A stretch of 64,000 nucleotides of DNA from Glandiceps talaboti (lineage: Eukaryota; Hemichordata; Enteropneusta; Spengelidae), in assembly GCF_964340395.1 (NCBI RefSeq), contig NC_135555.1, positions 8,566,931 to 8,630,930 on the forward strand, in the 5' to 3' direction. This document shows, piece by piece, positions 33,801-45,931 of the stretch; position 1 is the first letter of the stretch; each line of letters starts with the position of its first letter. The notes beneath the pieces are model-generated. The model was not told the origin of the DNA. It made no database searches and saw only the letters and a list, made by a program, of their open reading frames with translations. The position numbers and the translations under genes are program-made.

Positions 33801-36800
33801 TTGTTAATAATGATATATATAAGATATAATTTATATTGTGTCTAATATTGAAAGTAGAAGTTGTTAAAACAGTCCTTGAAATTTAGTAGTTAGAATAGAT
33901 GTTTTCAGATTAGGGCACATTTTGTATGTCAACATGGCTGAATCAGCTTTTGTATTGTCCCTGTTGAGTTCCAGTCATTGCTTGGCTGTGTTTTTAGACA
34001 TGAACAACACAACATTAATAGCATATTGACATTTGCAATTGTTATAATTTGTGTAAAATAAGAACATGAGTGGGTTTCTTATGAAAACCACTTATATCAG
34101 TTAGTGGACATGATGACATTAATTTGTGGGCGTTGAGAAACACTACTGAGACTTCTGTTCACATCTGGTACACGGTTTACCGATATTATAAGATTTCAGG
34201 TGACTTTTATATTAAACACTGACCTATGGGATATAATTATACAAGATTTTCAAATACTCTGGGTTTTTTTTTAACTTTAATTTCTTAATATAGATTATAA
34301 TCTTATGCAAACTATTTATAATGTCTGTCTGCCTGGTTTATTTTATTTGAAAGTGTGATAATTCCCAGAGGAATCTTACTATGAAAGGTAATAAATGAAA
34401 AAAAATAGGTATGAGAAAATAAATTGAAATATAAAAATTAAAGATGGCTACTAGCGTCTCCACACATTGTCAATACATTAATATTGATGGCAAATTTCAT
34501 TGATTGTGTGATGAGTGACATATAGTGGAAATCTGATTTCTAGAATAACCTCTGAAAGAAGTAAATAACAATAACAATAACAATAACAACAAATGCTCGA
34601 AAGCTGATAGACCTAGATTTGATAAATTTATGATAACAATTTATCATTTTGATAAATTATCAGTGTGATAAATGAGATTTGAAGGAAACATTTCATGAAT
34701 CATTAGTTTGAAATGCATGACTGTTTTATTATCTGATCTGAGCTAAAAGGTCAGCTATCAATAACATCTGTAACTGACAAGAGTCTTTTCTCTATGTAAA
34801 TTATTGAGAATAATAAATGTGAATAGTGGAGGCAAAATTTACAACTTACTAATCTTTGGTTTTTATGAAGAGAAAGGATATGGACTCAATAACATGCTGA
34901 ATGTATGGTACTAGTAAAATGTACTGTGCACTGATTTATTTTATGGCATATCACCTAAAGTGCACAACATTAGGATTTACATTTTCTTGTAGACTAGTCT
35001 GGATGACTGGACTTCTAAGTATTTCAGATAAAATCTCAAATCAAATGTTAGAAGACTGTAGTAAATATACAGTATGTAATTCTGATGAAATCTCCAATGT
35101 AGATTTTTGTAAATTCTTAGTGAAGACATAGTATTTTAGATAAAATATCTCCAGTCAAATGTAGATTTTTGTCAATACTGTTAGTTCTTCAACATGGACA
35201 TGTTGGTAATACAATTGTGATATATAACATCACACAAGTTTGACATTGTGACCTATAGTTCACACGAACACCTGACGCAATGCAGTAAACTGACAAGTAA
35301 GGCAAATTATATTTACACGGGATATTAACAGCAACTCTAGGTGGATTATTGGATTAGACATTAGGGAATTTCTAAATGACTGCCTTAGTTTATGTGATTG
35401 TTCTGAAGGAATCTCCTACTACTAACTAATATGCAATGTTCTATGGTAAAATGCTTGAGGCATCTAATGAAGCAGTATCATGATTTGATTATAAATAACT
35501 ACTAGGGTCAGTATGTGTTCTGGAGTCAGTTCAGTTCATTCTACAATTGTTGGGACACAGTGTTAATTTTAGGGTATGTGATGTGATTATATCTAATATG
35601 GTACATAGTCAGACAACTATCATGCAAGGTGACGTCACTGCTATAGCTTAAATACACATATCAAAATAAACATACTACATGTGATTTAAAGGGCAATGTT
35701 TCAATCCCTGGTCATCACTTTAGTGTTATAATAATAGTAAATAATCTTTATTCATCTAAATGTATTTGGAAATGTGTTGAATGGTCGCCACAAGAGCAGC
35801 ACTCTAGTGCCCTAGTGTTGAAGAAGCAGGAGGAAACCGGAGTAACCGGAAGAAACCTGTGTTGTTCAGCAGAGTCAAACTGAGCATCACCCTTCTTACC
35901 TGGTTATGGTTAAATATTAATCAAACCCAGCCAATGCTTGAGGGGTTTGAACCCAGGTTGCAGAGGTAAGAGGCATACAAGCTAACCGCTCGGCCACAGC
36001 AATCCCTTATCTTTAAATTTTAACATTAATGTACAAATTCAGTCAGACAGAGGTTGTACAATGTGCTACTTTATAGAATTCTTGACTGTAACATTTGGGC
36101 TGTGTGATATGTTATTATAACTGTCATCTACATTCAGTTACTGTTTACATGTGTCCTGGTGGAGTCTGACTTTCAATTTGTTCTACAACGGCTACCTTAT
36201 AGAGTTATTGAACGTCCAATGCTTGGGGTATGTGATGTGATCACAACTGACTAGGTATACTCATATACAGCTGGTCTCTGAATCTAACTTTGTTCTACAA
36301 TGTACATTGTATGGACAATGTTTTCTGTATATCTGATGTGATTATAACAGACATCTTGGGTTATTGTATGCAGATGTCCTAGGTAGTTTGGCTTTGAATT
36401 TGTTCTACATATACTGCTTAGCTTATAGAATTATTGAATGAACAATACTTGAGATATGTGATGATTTGATTATGTATAAATTTAGTCAAACAGTTGGATG
36501 TCTTATAAGGTCACTAGGTGCTCGCTTTAATTGTTGAATGTAACATGTTTGGGGTACGTGATGGTGATTGTTGACTTTTAGGGTGCGTCCTGGAATATGT
36601 TGTACATTAACTGCTACATTATAGAATTATCGATTGCATTGCTTTGGATATTTGCCATGTGATGTAAATTTAGTCTGGCATTTGCACAAGTGCCTTTCAG
36701 GGTGCTAGCTTTTATAGAATCAGTGAATGTACAATGCTTTCCATTATGTGATTAGATTGTAACTATGGGTTGACTATGAGAGTTGATCTGTACAGGTGTC

Positions 36801-39800
36801 CTGGAGTCAGACTTGTTTCTTCTACAACTGTCAGCTTATAGCATCATTGACTGACAATGCTTGGGGTATTTAAGGTGATAAATGCAATGTACAAATTTAG
36901 CTTGGCAGTCAGACGTTTGAACCACCATACAAGGTATAACTGTTGGCTACAGACTCGTTAATGTATACAACTAATGGGGCATTAGTTATAAACACACAGA
37001 CATGTTCTAATATTGTTAAATACAATTACTGTACTAGACTGACACTGGGTCATAACATTGTCGTTAACACAGTAACACAGATAAATTATCTGACTGCAAC
37101 TTTAACATTAAATTCTAATGTCCCCAGCTGTGACATATACAGTAAACTGTGTAACAAGGCTTTGTAATTGGACAGGCAAAAGGGAGAATTACTACAATTT
37201 ATCACACTCAAGTTTGTGTAATAGTTCCGTGACAATTCTGACTTTTTGTGATCAGAAGGTTAGTCTTTTACAAATTGAAATAAAGGTATACTGCCAGTTT
37301 CTGTTTGTCTGAAAAATGGCCAGTAATAAGTCATATGAGATTGATCTATAAAGTAAAGATGCAAATACCATGTCATCTGTCTTGTTGGGCTGAAAAGTTA
37401 ATAGTTGCATCAATTGTACATTTCAAGCTAGTGCAGTAATCACGTACACCACAACAAACAGGGAATATGCCACTCCAGGAAATGAAGGTTTTTTAAAAAT
37501 AAACTCTGGGTGCTAGAGAGCCATTTCATGATTTTCTCCTGAGAGTTAAACAGTCACGAATAATCAGTGTGGATCTAATGAATAATCATGTCTGCTATAA
37601 AAACCCATCATTATTTGGTGTATCAGTGAAGGAATAATAAGAGGTGAAAAAGAGTTTCAATTTGGTGTTTCTTGGCAACCGAGTAAAAATTATTGATGTG
37701 AAATCATGAAATGACTCTCGAACCCAGTGTTTATGAAAATACGTTTATTTCCTTGAGTGACATTGCCCTTTTCAACTCATAGTCTAGCTCCTAATAGCAG
37801 TAATCTTTATAATAGGGGGATTATTACAAGTTTTATTGGCACTTCATTCTAAGGTCTATGGGGGTGGGGTGGGGTGGCACCAATATAATTTAGTTTTACA
37901 GATTATATACGGGTTACAGTCTAGCTTGACAATTGTGTTGTATGTGTTTGTAATACTGAAGTGGTATTCATAGCACATTCCTTACCTGCAGCCGATTCCA
38001 AAAAATACAAAATGCCAAATGTTGAACGAACTACTGGCATTTCTTACCTGCTAGTAGCACCATTGCCAAATGCTGAACTACTGGCATTTCTTACCTGCTA
38101 GTAGCACCATTGCCAAATGCTGAACTACTGGCATTTCTTACCTGCTAGTAGCACCATTGCCAAATGCTGAACTACTGGCATTTCTTACCTGCTAGTAGCA
38201 CCATTGCCAAATGTTGAACTACTGGCATTTCTTACCTGCTAGTAGCACCATTGCCAAATGCTGAACTACTGGCATTTCTTACCTGCTAGTAGCACCATTG
38301 CCAAATGCTGAACTACTGGCATTTCTTACCTGCTAGTAGCACCATTGCCAAATGCTGAACTACTGGCATTTCTTACCTGCTAGTAGCACCATTGCCAAAT
38401 GCTGAACTACTGGCATTTCTTACCTGCTAGTAGCACCATTGCCAAATGCTGAACTACTGGCATTTCTTACCTGCTAGTAGCACCATTGCCAAATGCTGAA
38501 CTACTGGCATTTCTTACCTGCTAGTAGCACCATTGCCAAATGCTGAACTACTGGCATTTCTTACCTGCTAGTAGCACCATTGCCAAATGCTGAACTACTG
38601 GCATTTCTTACCTGCTAGTAGCACCATTGCCAAATGCTGAACTACTGGCATTTCTTACCTGCTAGTAGCACCATTGCCAAATGCTGAACTACTGGCATTT
38701 CTTACCTGCTAGTAGCACCATTGCCAAATCCTGAACTACTGGCATTTCTTACCTGCTAGTAGCACCATTGCCAAATGCTGAACTACTGGCATTTCTTACC
38801 TGCTAGTAGCACCATTGCCAAATCCTGAACTACTGGCATTTCTTACCTGCTAGTAGCACCATTGCCAAATGCTGAACTACTGGCATTTCGTACCTGCTAG
38901 TAGCACCATTGCCAAATGCTGAACTACTGGCATTTCTTACCTGCTAGTAGCACCATTGCCAAATGCTGAACTACTGGCATTTCTTACCTGCTAGTAGCAC
39001 CATTGCCAAATGCTGAACTACTGGCATTTCTTACCTGCTAGTAGCACCATTGCCAAATCCTGAACTACTGGCATTTCTTACCTGCTAGTAGCACCATTGC
39101 CAAATCCTGAACTACTGGCATTTCTTCTAAGAAAGTTAGACATACTGGCACTGTTAGGATATACTGGTAGATTGAAGGATCCAGATGTCTTGACATAGTC
39201 CATGGCATCTTTGATACTTAGATTGGTATAGACTTGTAAAATCTGTGTATCTTTAGATTCTGGTTGTTCTCTCAGTAAAAATGGCTGTAAATACTTCCTG
39301 TCAATCTCTTCCCATCTGTGCAACAATACAGAAAAACAATTGATTTAATCAAGTCATAGCCCTACTGCACTTAACATGTGTTCAGACATTTTTAGAAATT
39401 CTTAGAAGGCTTTATGGGAACACCTCTAGTGATGAAATCACATTGTAATCTCTTCGTCTTGACACTCTCTGTAGTAGTCGAGAAAAAAGAGAGTATAGTA
39501 AATCTGATGTCATCATGGGGGTTTTCCCAAAAACCCTTGCAGGAAATCACCCAAATGGCTGAACACATGTCGAGTGCAGTAGGGCTTTTGTACAAGACTT
39601 CAAAAGTTGCATGAGTTATCAAGGAGCTATTTTATCACCTAAATCCACTGTGTCAAAATGTCCACTGTGTCAAAATGTGGCCACATAGTTGAATGTGAGC
39701 ACACCATGAAGTGGAGCAGAAATATTGGTTCAATGTATACTTTTGTCTAATCACTAATAATTTTATATAAATTTTCCATAAAAATATGAAATATTGTCAA

Positions 39801-42800
39801 TGGTTGCATAAATAATTATACACTTATTTTAATGCCTTTTTTCCCAGATCATCCTCACCAGAGACATCAAGTCTTACCTGGGGGTACTTGCTAAGTTTGA
39901 AAAGACAAGACTATTCAAATCTATTGCCATCAACCAATCCAAAGTGAATAACAGGGAGAAGTGTCAAATGTAACTTCAAATAAAACATTCTGAACTTAAA
40001 TCATGCCATTTTCAAATTTGAGGATCACAAAACTATTTTGATTGTGGGTACATTTGATTGTTGATGTGATATGAGTTGATATATATATAGTGTTTATTTA
40101 CCCAAAAGCACAAATGAACATTACAGATACATATACAAAAATACTATTTCGTGGGTAAATAGGGGAATCAGGATTTAGCTTACAGCTATTCAAGCCTGTC
40201 CCCTACCATAGTTATATACAATGTTTGACAGCAAATTGATATAGCAAAAGGAAATACATAGTACCTCGGAGTTCATAGTACTTATGAAGAACATATGGTA
40301 ACAATAAATTGTACAGTGGTTTAATTTACTCTTCTAGAAGAAATTGTTTATAAGATCGCTTAAATTCGTTTAGCGTATTGATACATCTTATGTTGACAGG
40401 GATGCTATTCCAGATTTTTCCAGATAGCAGTATTCTATCAAAGTCAGAAATAAGTCTGATTAAATCTTTCCTTTGAGTTTCACCTCTTTTCACTTTTCAG
40501 ATTTATTTTTGTTTTGAATGTTATCGTTATGATCTATTGAGATTAAAGCTGCTCTAGTTGCAACTGGAATCATTTTTGTTAAAATATAATGACTTTAATT
40601 GTAATATCATACACCCATACTTGTGCACAGCTGTATATGGTACGATAAATCCAATCAAATTGATTTTTGGGTCCGTCACCAAAAAAACAGGAACCAAATA
40701 CAATCCTGATTTCAACCATATTTGTGTGTAGCTGTACATGGTACAATAAGTCCAATCAAATTGATTTTTGCATCTGTCACCAAATCAGGGACCAAATGCA
40801 ATCGTGATTTCAACCTATACTACATATGGATAAAATTGATGTCTAGTCAGCATGTACAACATCTAACTATTGGTATGTTAACAATTTTCAGTGAATATAA
40901 CATTGGTTGTCTCATTGAAAAAATAATAATCCTGGACAGTAACAGCTAGTGCATCTTTAATAATGACATTCATCTAAAAAAATACCATCTATCTCTAATA
41001 TCAGTGTATATAAATTTGCTTTTACACTGTTTTTTGTAAATAAAGTAATTATTTTGACATGTTTGGGTTGTTTTAGTTTGACAAGAATTTCGATTTGTCA
41101 AATTCATTGATTGCAATCAAAACCTGTAATTAATGGAGATGTTACTATAAAATGTATGACATACATACTTGTCTCTCCAGTAGTTGTGTCCATGGGAACC
41201 GATTACGTCTTCTATACCTGCCATTGCATGGTCTAACAGCTGCAAAGCAAGGCAACAAATACATTAAGAATTGAATAATTTAAAAAATAAAGAGAATGTA
41301 AATTATTAAAACATGCACATTACAATTACTGTAACACCTAAATGTATATCGACCAATAATATATACAAAAAACAAACAAACAGAAAAGTGACAAAATCAT
41401 ACCAAAATAGAATTGCAAATCTTACATTCAGTCATATATAACTAATATCTTTCAATATTTCACATCTGTGGTGATTAATAACACTAGACTATTTGATGAT
41501 ATCAGACAACTGGTGACTTTGAAGGCACACTAAATACCCTTAGGTTGTTAGCTACTGGAATCTTGTAGCTTATAACTTTTTCATTAATTTTTTCTCTACA
41601 CTGTGAATATTTCAAGTATTCCCATTTTCTGAGGCGACCAATCAGGACAGAACAGTGGATTTATGGCTTATAAGTGAGTAATAAAACACCAAATGTGAAA
41701 TCTGATATTCTTATTTCTTATATCTATCAACTTACATCAGTTCAACGCTAACAACATCCAATCTAAGTTTATCTCAAGCAGCTGGAGAGTGCTAAAACCT
41801 CTAAATATTACAGTGATCTGGAAAATGTTATCAAATTCCACAGAGACCTAGTGGAATTTTCAGTCGGAGAAAGTGAACGATAATCTTTGCTGTCTACTGG
41901 CTATTTCATATATTCATATGAGACTGTACAGATGATAAAGAAGGGAACTGTCTCTCCTGTCCACTGGCTTGTTATAACTTACTAGTATGTATATCAGGAA
42001 CTGTACAAATGATAAAGAAGGGAACTGTCTCTCCTGTCCACTGGCTTGTTATAACTTACTAGTATGTATATCAGGAACTGTACAAATGATAAAGAAGGGA
42101 ACTGTCTCTCCTGTCCACTGGCTTGTTATAACTTACTAGTATGTATATCAGGAACTGTACAAATGATAAAGAAGGGAACTGTCTCTCCTGTCTACTGGCT
42201 TGTTATAACTTACTAGTATGTATATCAGGAACTGTACAAATGATAAAGAAGGGAACTGTCTCTCCTGTCCACTGGCTTGTTATAACTTACTAGTATGTAT
42301 ATCAGGAACTGTACAAATGATAAAGAAGGGAACTGTCTCTCCTGTCTACTGGCTTGTTATAACTTACTAGTATGTATATCAGGAACTGTACAAATGATAA
42401 AGAAGGGAACTGTCTCTCCTGTCCACTGGGTTGTTATAACTTTAATATATACATGCATATCAGAAACTGTACAGGTGACAAAGAAGGGGATCGCCTCTCC
42501 TGTCCACTGACTGGCTTATCATATATCATTGACTGTACAGTATATGCAATTGAAACAATGTTGTGGCTAATTTGTAGTCTGTACTTAGGAGATAGCAAAT
42601 ACTAGTAACTTACCCTTGTAAATATTTTTTCACCCATACTGGGTTTATGCTTATTACTTCTTTTCACTTTTAACTTGTCCACCAAAGGTTTTATGGTCAT
42701 TCCCTGCAGAGTAAACCATAGTAACACTTGATTGGTAATGTTGGTATTGGTGTTGATATTGTGGAAACATAACAACGGTTGATGTCAAAATTAACAAAAT

Positions 42801-45800
42801 TATACCATATCCAAACCAAGTTGAACAAAAGGTATGGAATTTATACCCTGGTCATTCTACGTCACAACAAAGTGTGTCTATGTCAATCACCACAATGTCT
42901 ACATCACTGGTTTTGCTGTGTTCAAAATATGAATCAAAACATTCAAAATTACAAGAACTGATTTTTCTTTGATAGTACTCGCACTGGTATAATTATATTT
43001 TTCCCCAATATTTTTCTTCATTCAGCTGGAAGTTTATCCCTACTCATCTAGCAATTTGTAGTGACAACACCCCATAGGTAACTCGTATTTTCCTTGGCAG
43101 AACAAAGACTATATTTGGGAATAATACTAATTGTATGTCACTATTGGTGTATTGGAGTTGATATTGCAGACACAAAATGTTCTTGTTTATACAACACTAA
43201 AGGAATCATTATTACTATAAATGATACGATAGACTGCCTTTTTACAAAACATCTCAAGTAACATGTTACACACCTGAATAAAAACAGTAAAAAACACAAC
43301 AATCAGACACGTAGTTTCCATTAAATCTTTCTTGGCTTTCAACTCTGGTGTTGGTGCTTCAAGTAAGATGGCCAATGAGAAGGCAATAGCACCTCGTAGT
43401 CCACCATATGCCATGATAAACTGCTCCACTTTGTTCACTTTTACGGCACGAAACGAATTAGCAAAAGATGTTAAAAGAATTACACCTGAAAGGAAGAAAA
43501 TAGACATTAAGTCTTTGCACATAGTTGGATGAGAAACAACACATTATTCTAATTGGATCCTTTATATCATGTGACATATATCATGTGGTAGTCACATGAC
43601 ACTGCATAGCCAATAGAATGACTGGCTCACAACTTACCTATAGCTCTGTAAAGAAGACAGAAGAACAGCGTACAAAGGATGAAAGCTGGATCCCATACAT
43701 GGTCATCTCTAACAGCTGATAAACCCAGAAACATAAAGATAATAGTTTCACTGATACTACTCAACATCTTCATAAAATATTTGATTGTAGTGTGAGACTT
43801 CTGTGATATATTGGCTTCCACATATTTCTTCATGATAATACCACAAAACACAATACTGGTGGAGAAAATAATGGAAAAACAAATGTGATCTCAAAATGAT
43901 GAAAACTTAAAAGATGCTACTGTAACAGTATTAGTATGTAAAAGTCTATTTATTCATTTATGTACTGTGGTTCTCTCCAGTGCAGGCATTGGAAATATTC
44001 TTTATTGAATGTCCTTTATTGATTCTGTACACATAGCCCTGTCCCTGCCTTTACTAGATTCACAACTGATTCAAACTGAATTGATTCGGTTTCTATCCAT
44101 ATGTGAAAACTGAGTAATGGACATGAATTGATAATGAACTGATTTACTTTGAATCAGTTGGAAACCACACCTGACCTGAGGTGGTTTTTGAACTAATGCA
44201 ACTTCAATCAGCTTGAAACTGATTTAGCGCATGTGAGATCCAACTTTGATTCAATTTCGAACAGATTCAAAATTCCATGTGGGGGACATGGACAGGACCA
44301 ATATTTGTAGGCTTGTTTGGTCTTTTCTGATAGATTAGAAATTATGTACAATACCAAATAAAACAATCACACATAATTTTTATAATCATCTATAGCTTAC
44401 TGTATTGCCTACTCTACACAGACTTCATATCTTTATCTTATCTTTCTCTGACAGCTATAATTGCTATGTGTAATCAGCAAAGAAATAGCATTGAGTTATA
44501 TGTTCATCAACCTGTTTAACATTCAACTCTACCAGTCTGCCACTAACTGATAACTATAAAAAAGACACTGGATTGTCACTCTAATAAACTGCTTACTTGC
44601 CATTAATCCCACACCATAAAGTTGTTAAGCATTTGGTATATCTAATGGAGGTATTTTATAGGGCATTGTGATTTATAGCTGTTTTCACAAGGACACTGCA
44701 CTTAATTGCCTCATAACTATATCTTTTAATGTCTACAGGACACACATATGGTTGTAAGCTAATACTAATCATACCTATCTGAATACGTTCAGCTCTCGTA
44801 ACTGTTTTTCTCAAAGGAAAAGTTTCACAGTATCATTTCAACTATTATTTCAAGGACTGTTTAAGCATCTCTCATTATTATCAGCCTTTCATCAGTCTGT
44901 TGACAAAATAACTGACACGTTTTAATTTGTTTTCTAATAGTACTATAATCTAACACTGATCTGTTGAATAGTTTCATTAACAGATCACTGTTTCATTCAG
45001 TACTCTGTTTACAAAATTAGAATTTTATGATGAATCTCTTCACAAAATATCAACAAAATATTTGAGGGTTTTGTAGAACATCTCCATCATATCAGAATGA
45101 AATAAAGAATAATTATTCTGTATCTGTTCATTATAATACTAACAATCACAGCATTTCAAATACTTTTTGTTTGTTTGAGGTATTTGAAGTATCTCTGGAA
45201 ATGAAGATCAAGGCTGAAGGAGGAAGAAATTAATTTCAACAACATAACGATGAGAGTCCAATTGAATGACTAACTTATTATGCTACATACTTCCCACCAT
45301 CTAACCACCTATTATTGTACCTTTGGCACCCTCTCACACACCCCTCCCCCACACGCATATGTACAATATGTATACTACCCCCCTCCCCCCCACACACATA
45401 CATATACAACATATATATGGTCAGTCAGTCAAACATACACACTGATGTGCCTATCTCTAGCCATACTCACAGCTACAAGGCAAAGCTAGCTATACTTACG
45501 CCATAATGCCTGAAAATCCAAAAACTTCAGCAGTAAGGTAGGAGAGGTAACTCATAATGAAGACAAACAAAGGTTCTATGACTCTGACATGGTCTGTAAA
45601 CTTGGTGACAAAAGCTGTAAGAAGTCCCCATATCATACCAATAGCAGTACCCCCAACACTGATGACAAGGAATGATGTCAGACCTAACATATAGTCTACT
45701 GACTCTATGTTGTCTACACCCATAGCTGTAAACTGTTTAAACATTCTGTATAGCACCTGTAAACAAAAACAAAGGACAAGAGCTAAATATAACACCATAT

Positions 45801-45812
45801 AACACCATATAA

Positions 45813-45886
<74 letters not shown>

Positions 45887-45893
45887 ACATCAA

Positions 45894-45931
<38 letters not shown>

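Larger units (their letters stand above)
33501..39081 (-). other. Exchanger intron, 5.6 kb
   Basis: Holds a tRNA-derived SINE (35729-36006), an old degenerate tandem array (about 35510-36930), and at its 5' end the 47-bp minisatellite. The remainder is AT-rich with no coding evidence. Confidence 0.65.
39316..41168 (-). other. Exchanger intron, 1.9 kb
   Basis: Contains a fold-back element (39358-39586), a LINE 3' relic (40080-40500) and a ~112-bp direct duplication (about 40610-40822). Confidence 0.65.

Noticed and set aside
35944-36006. Functional tRNA gene considered for the A/B box region
   Set aside because: No acceptor stem closing the 5' GGGATTG end and no CCA-side pairing; SINE body follows directly.
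38035-39120. CRISPR-like array considered because of the regular 47-bp periodicity
   Set aside because: There are no unique spacers: the whole unit repeats, and it derives from a coding exon end in an animal gene.
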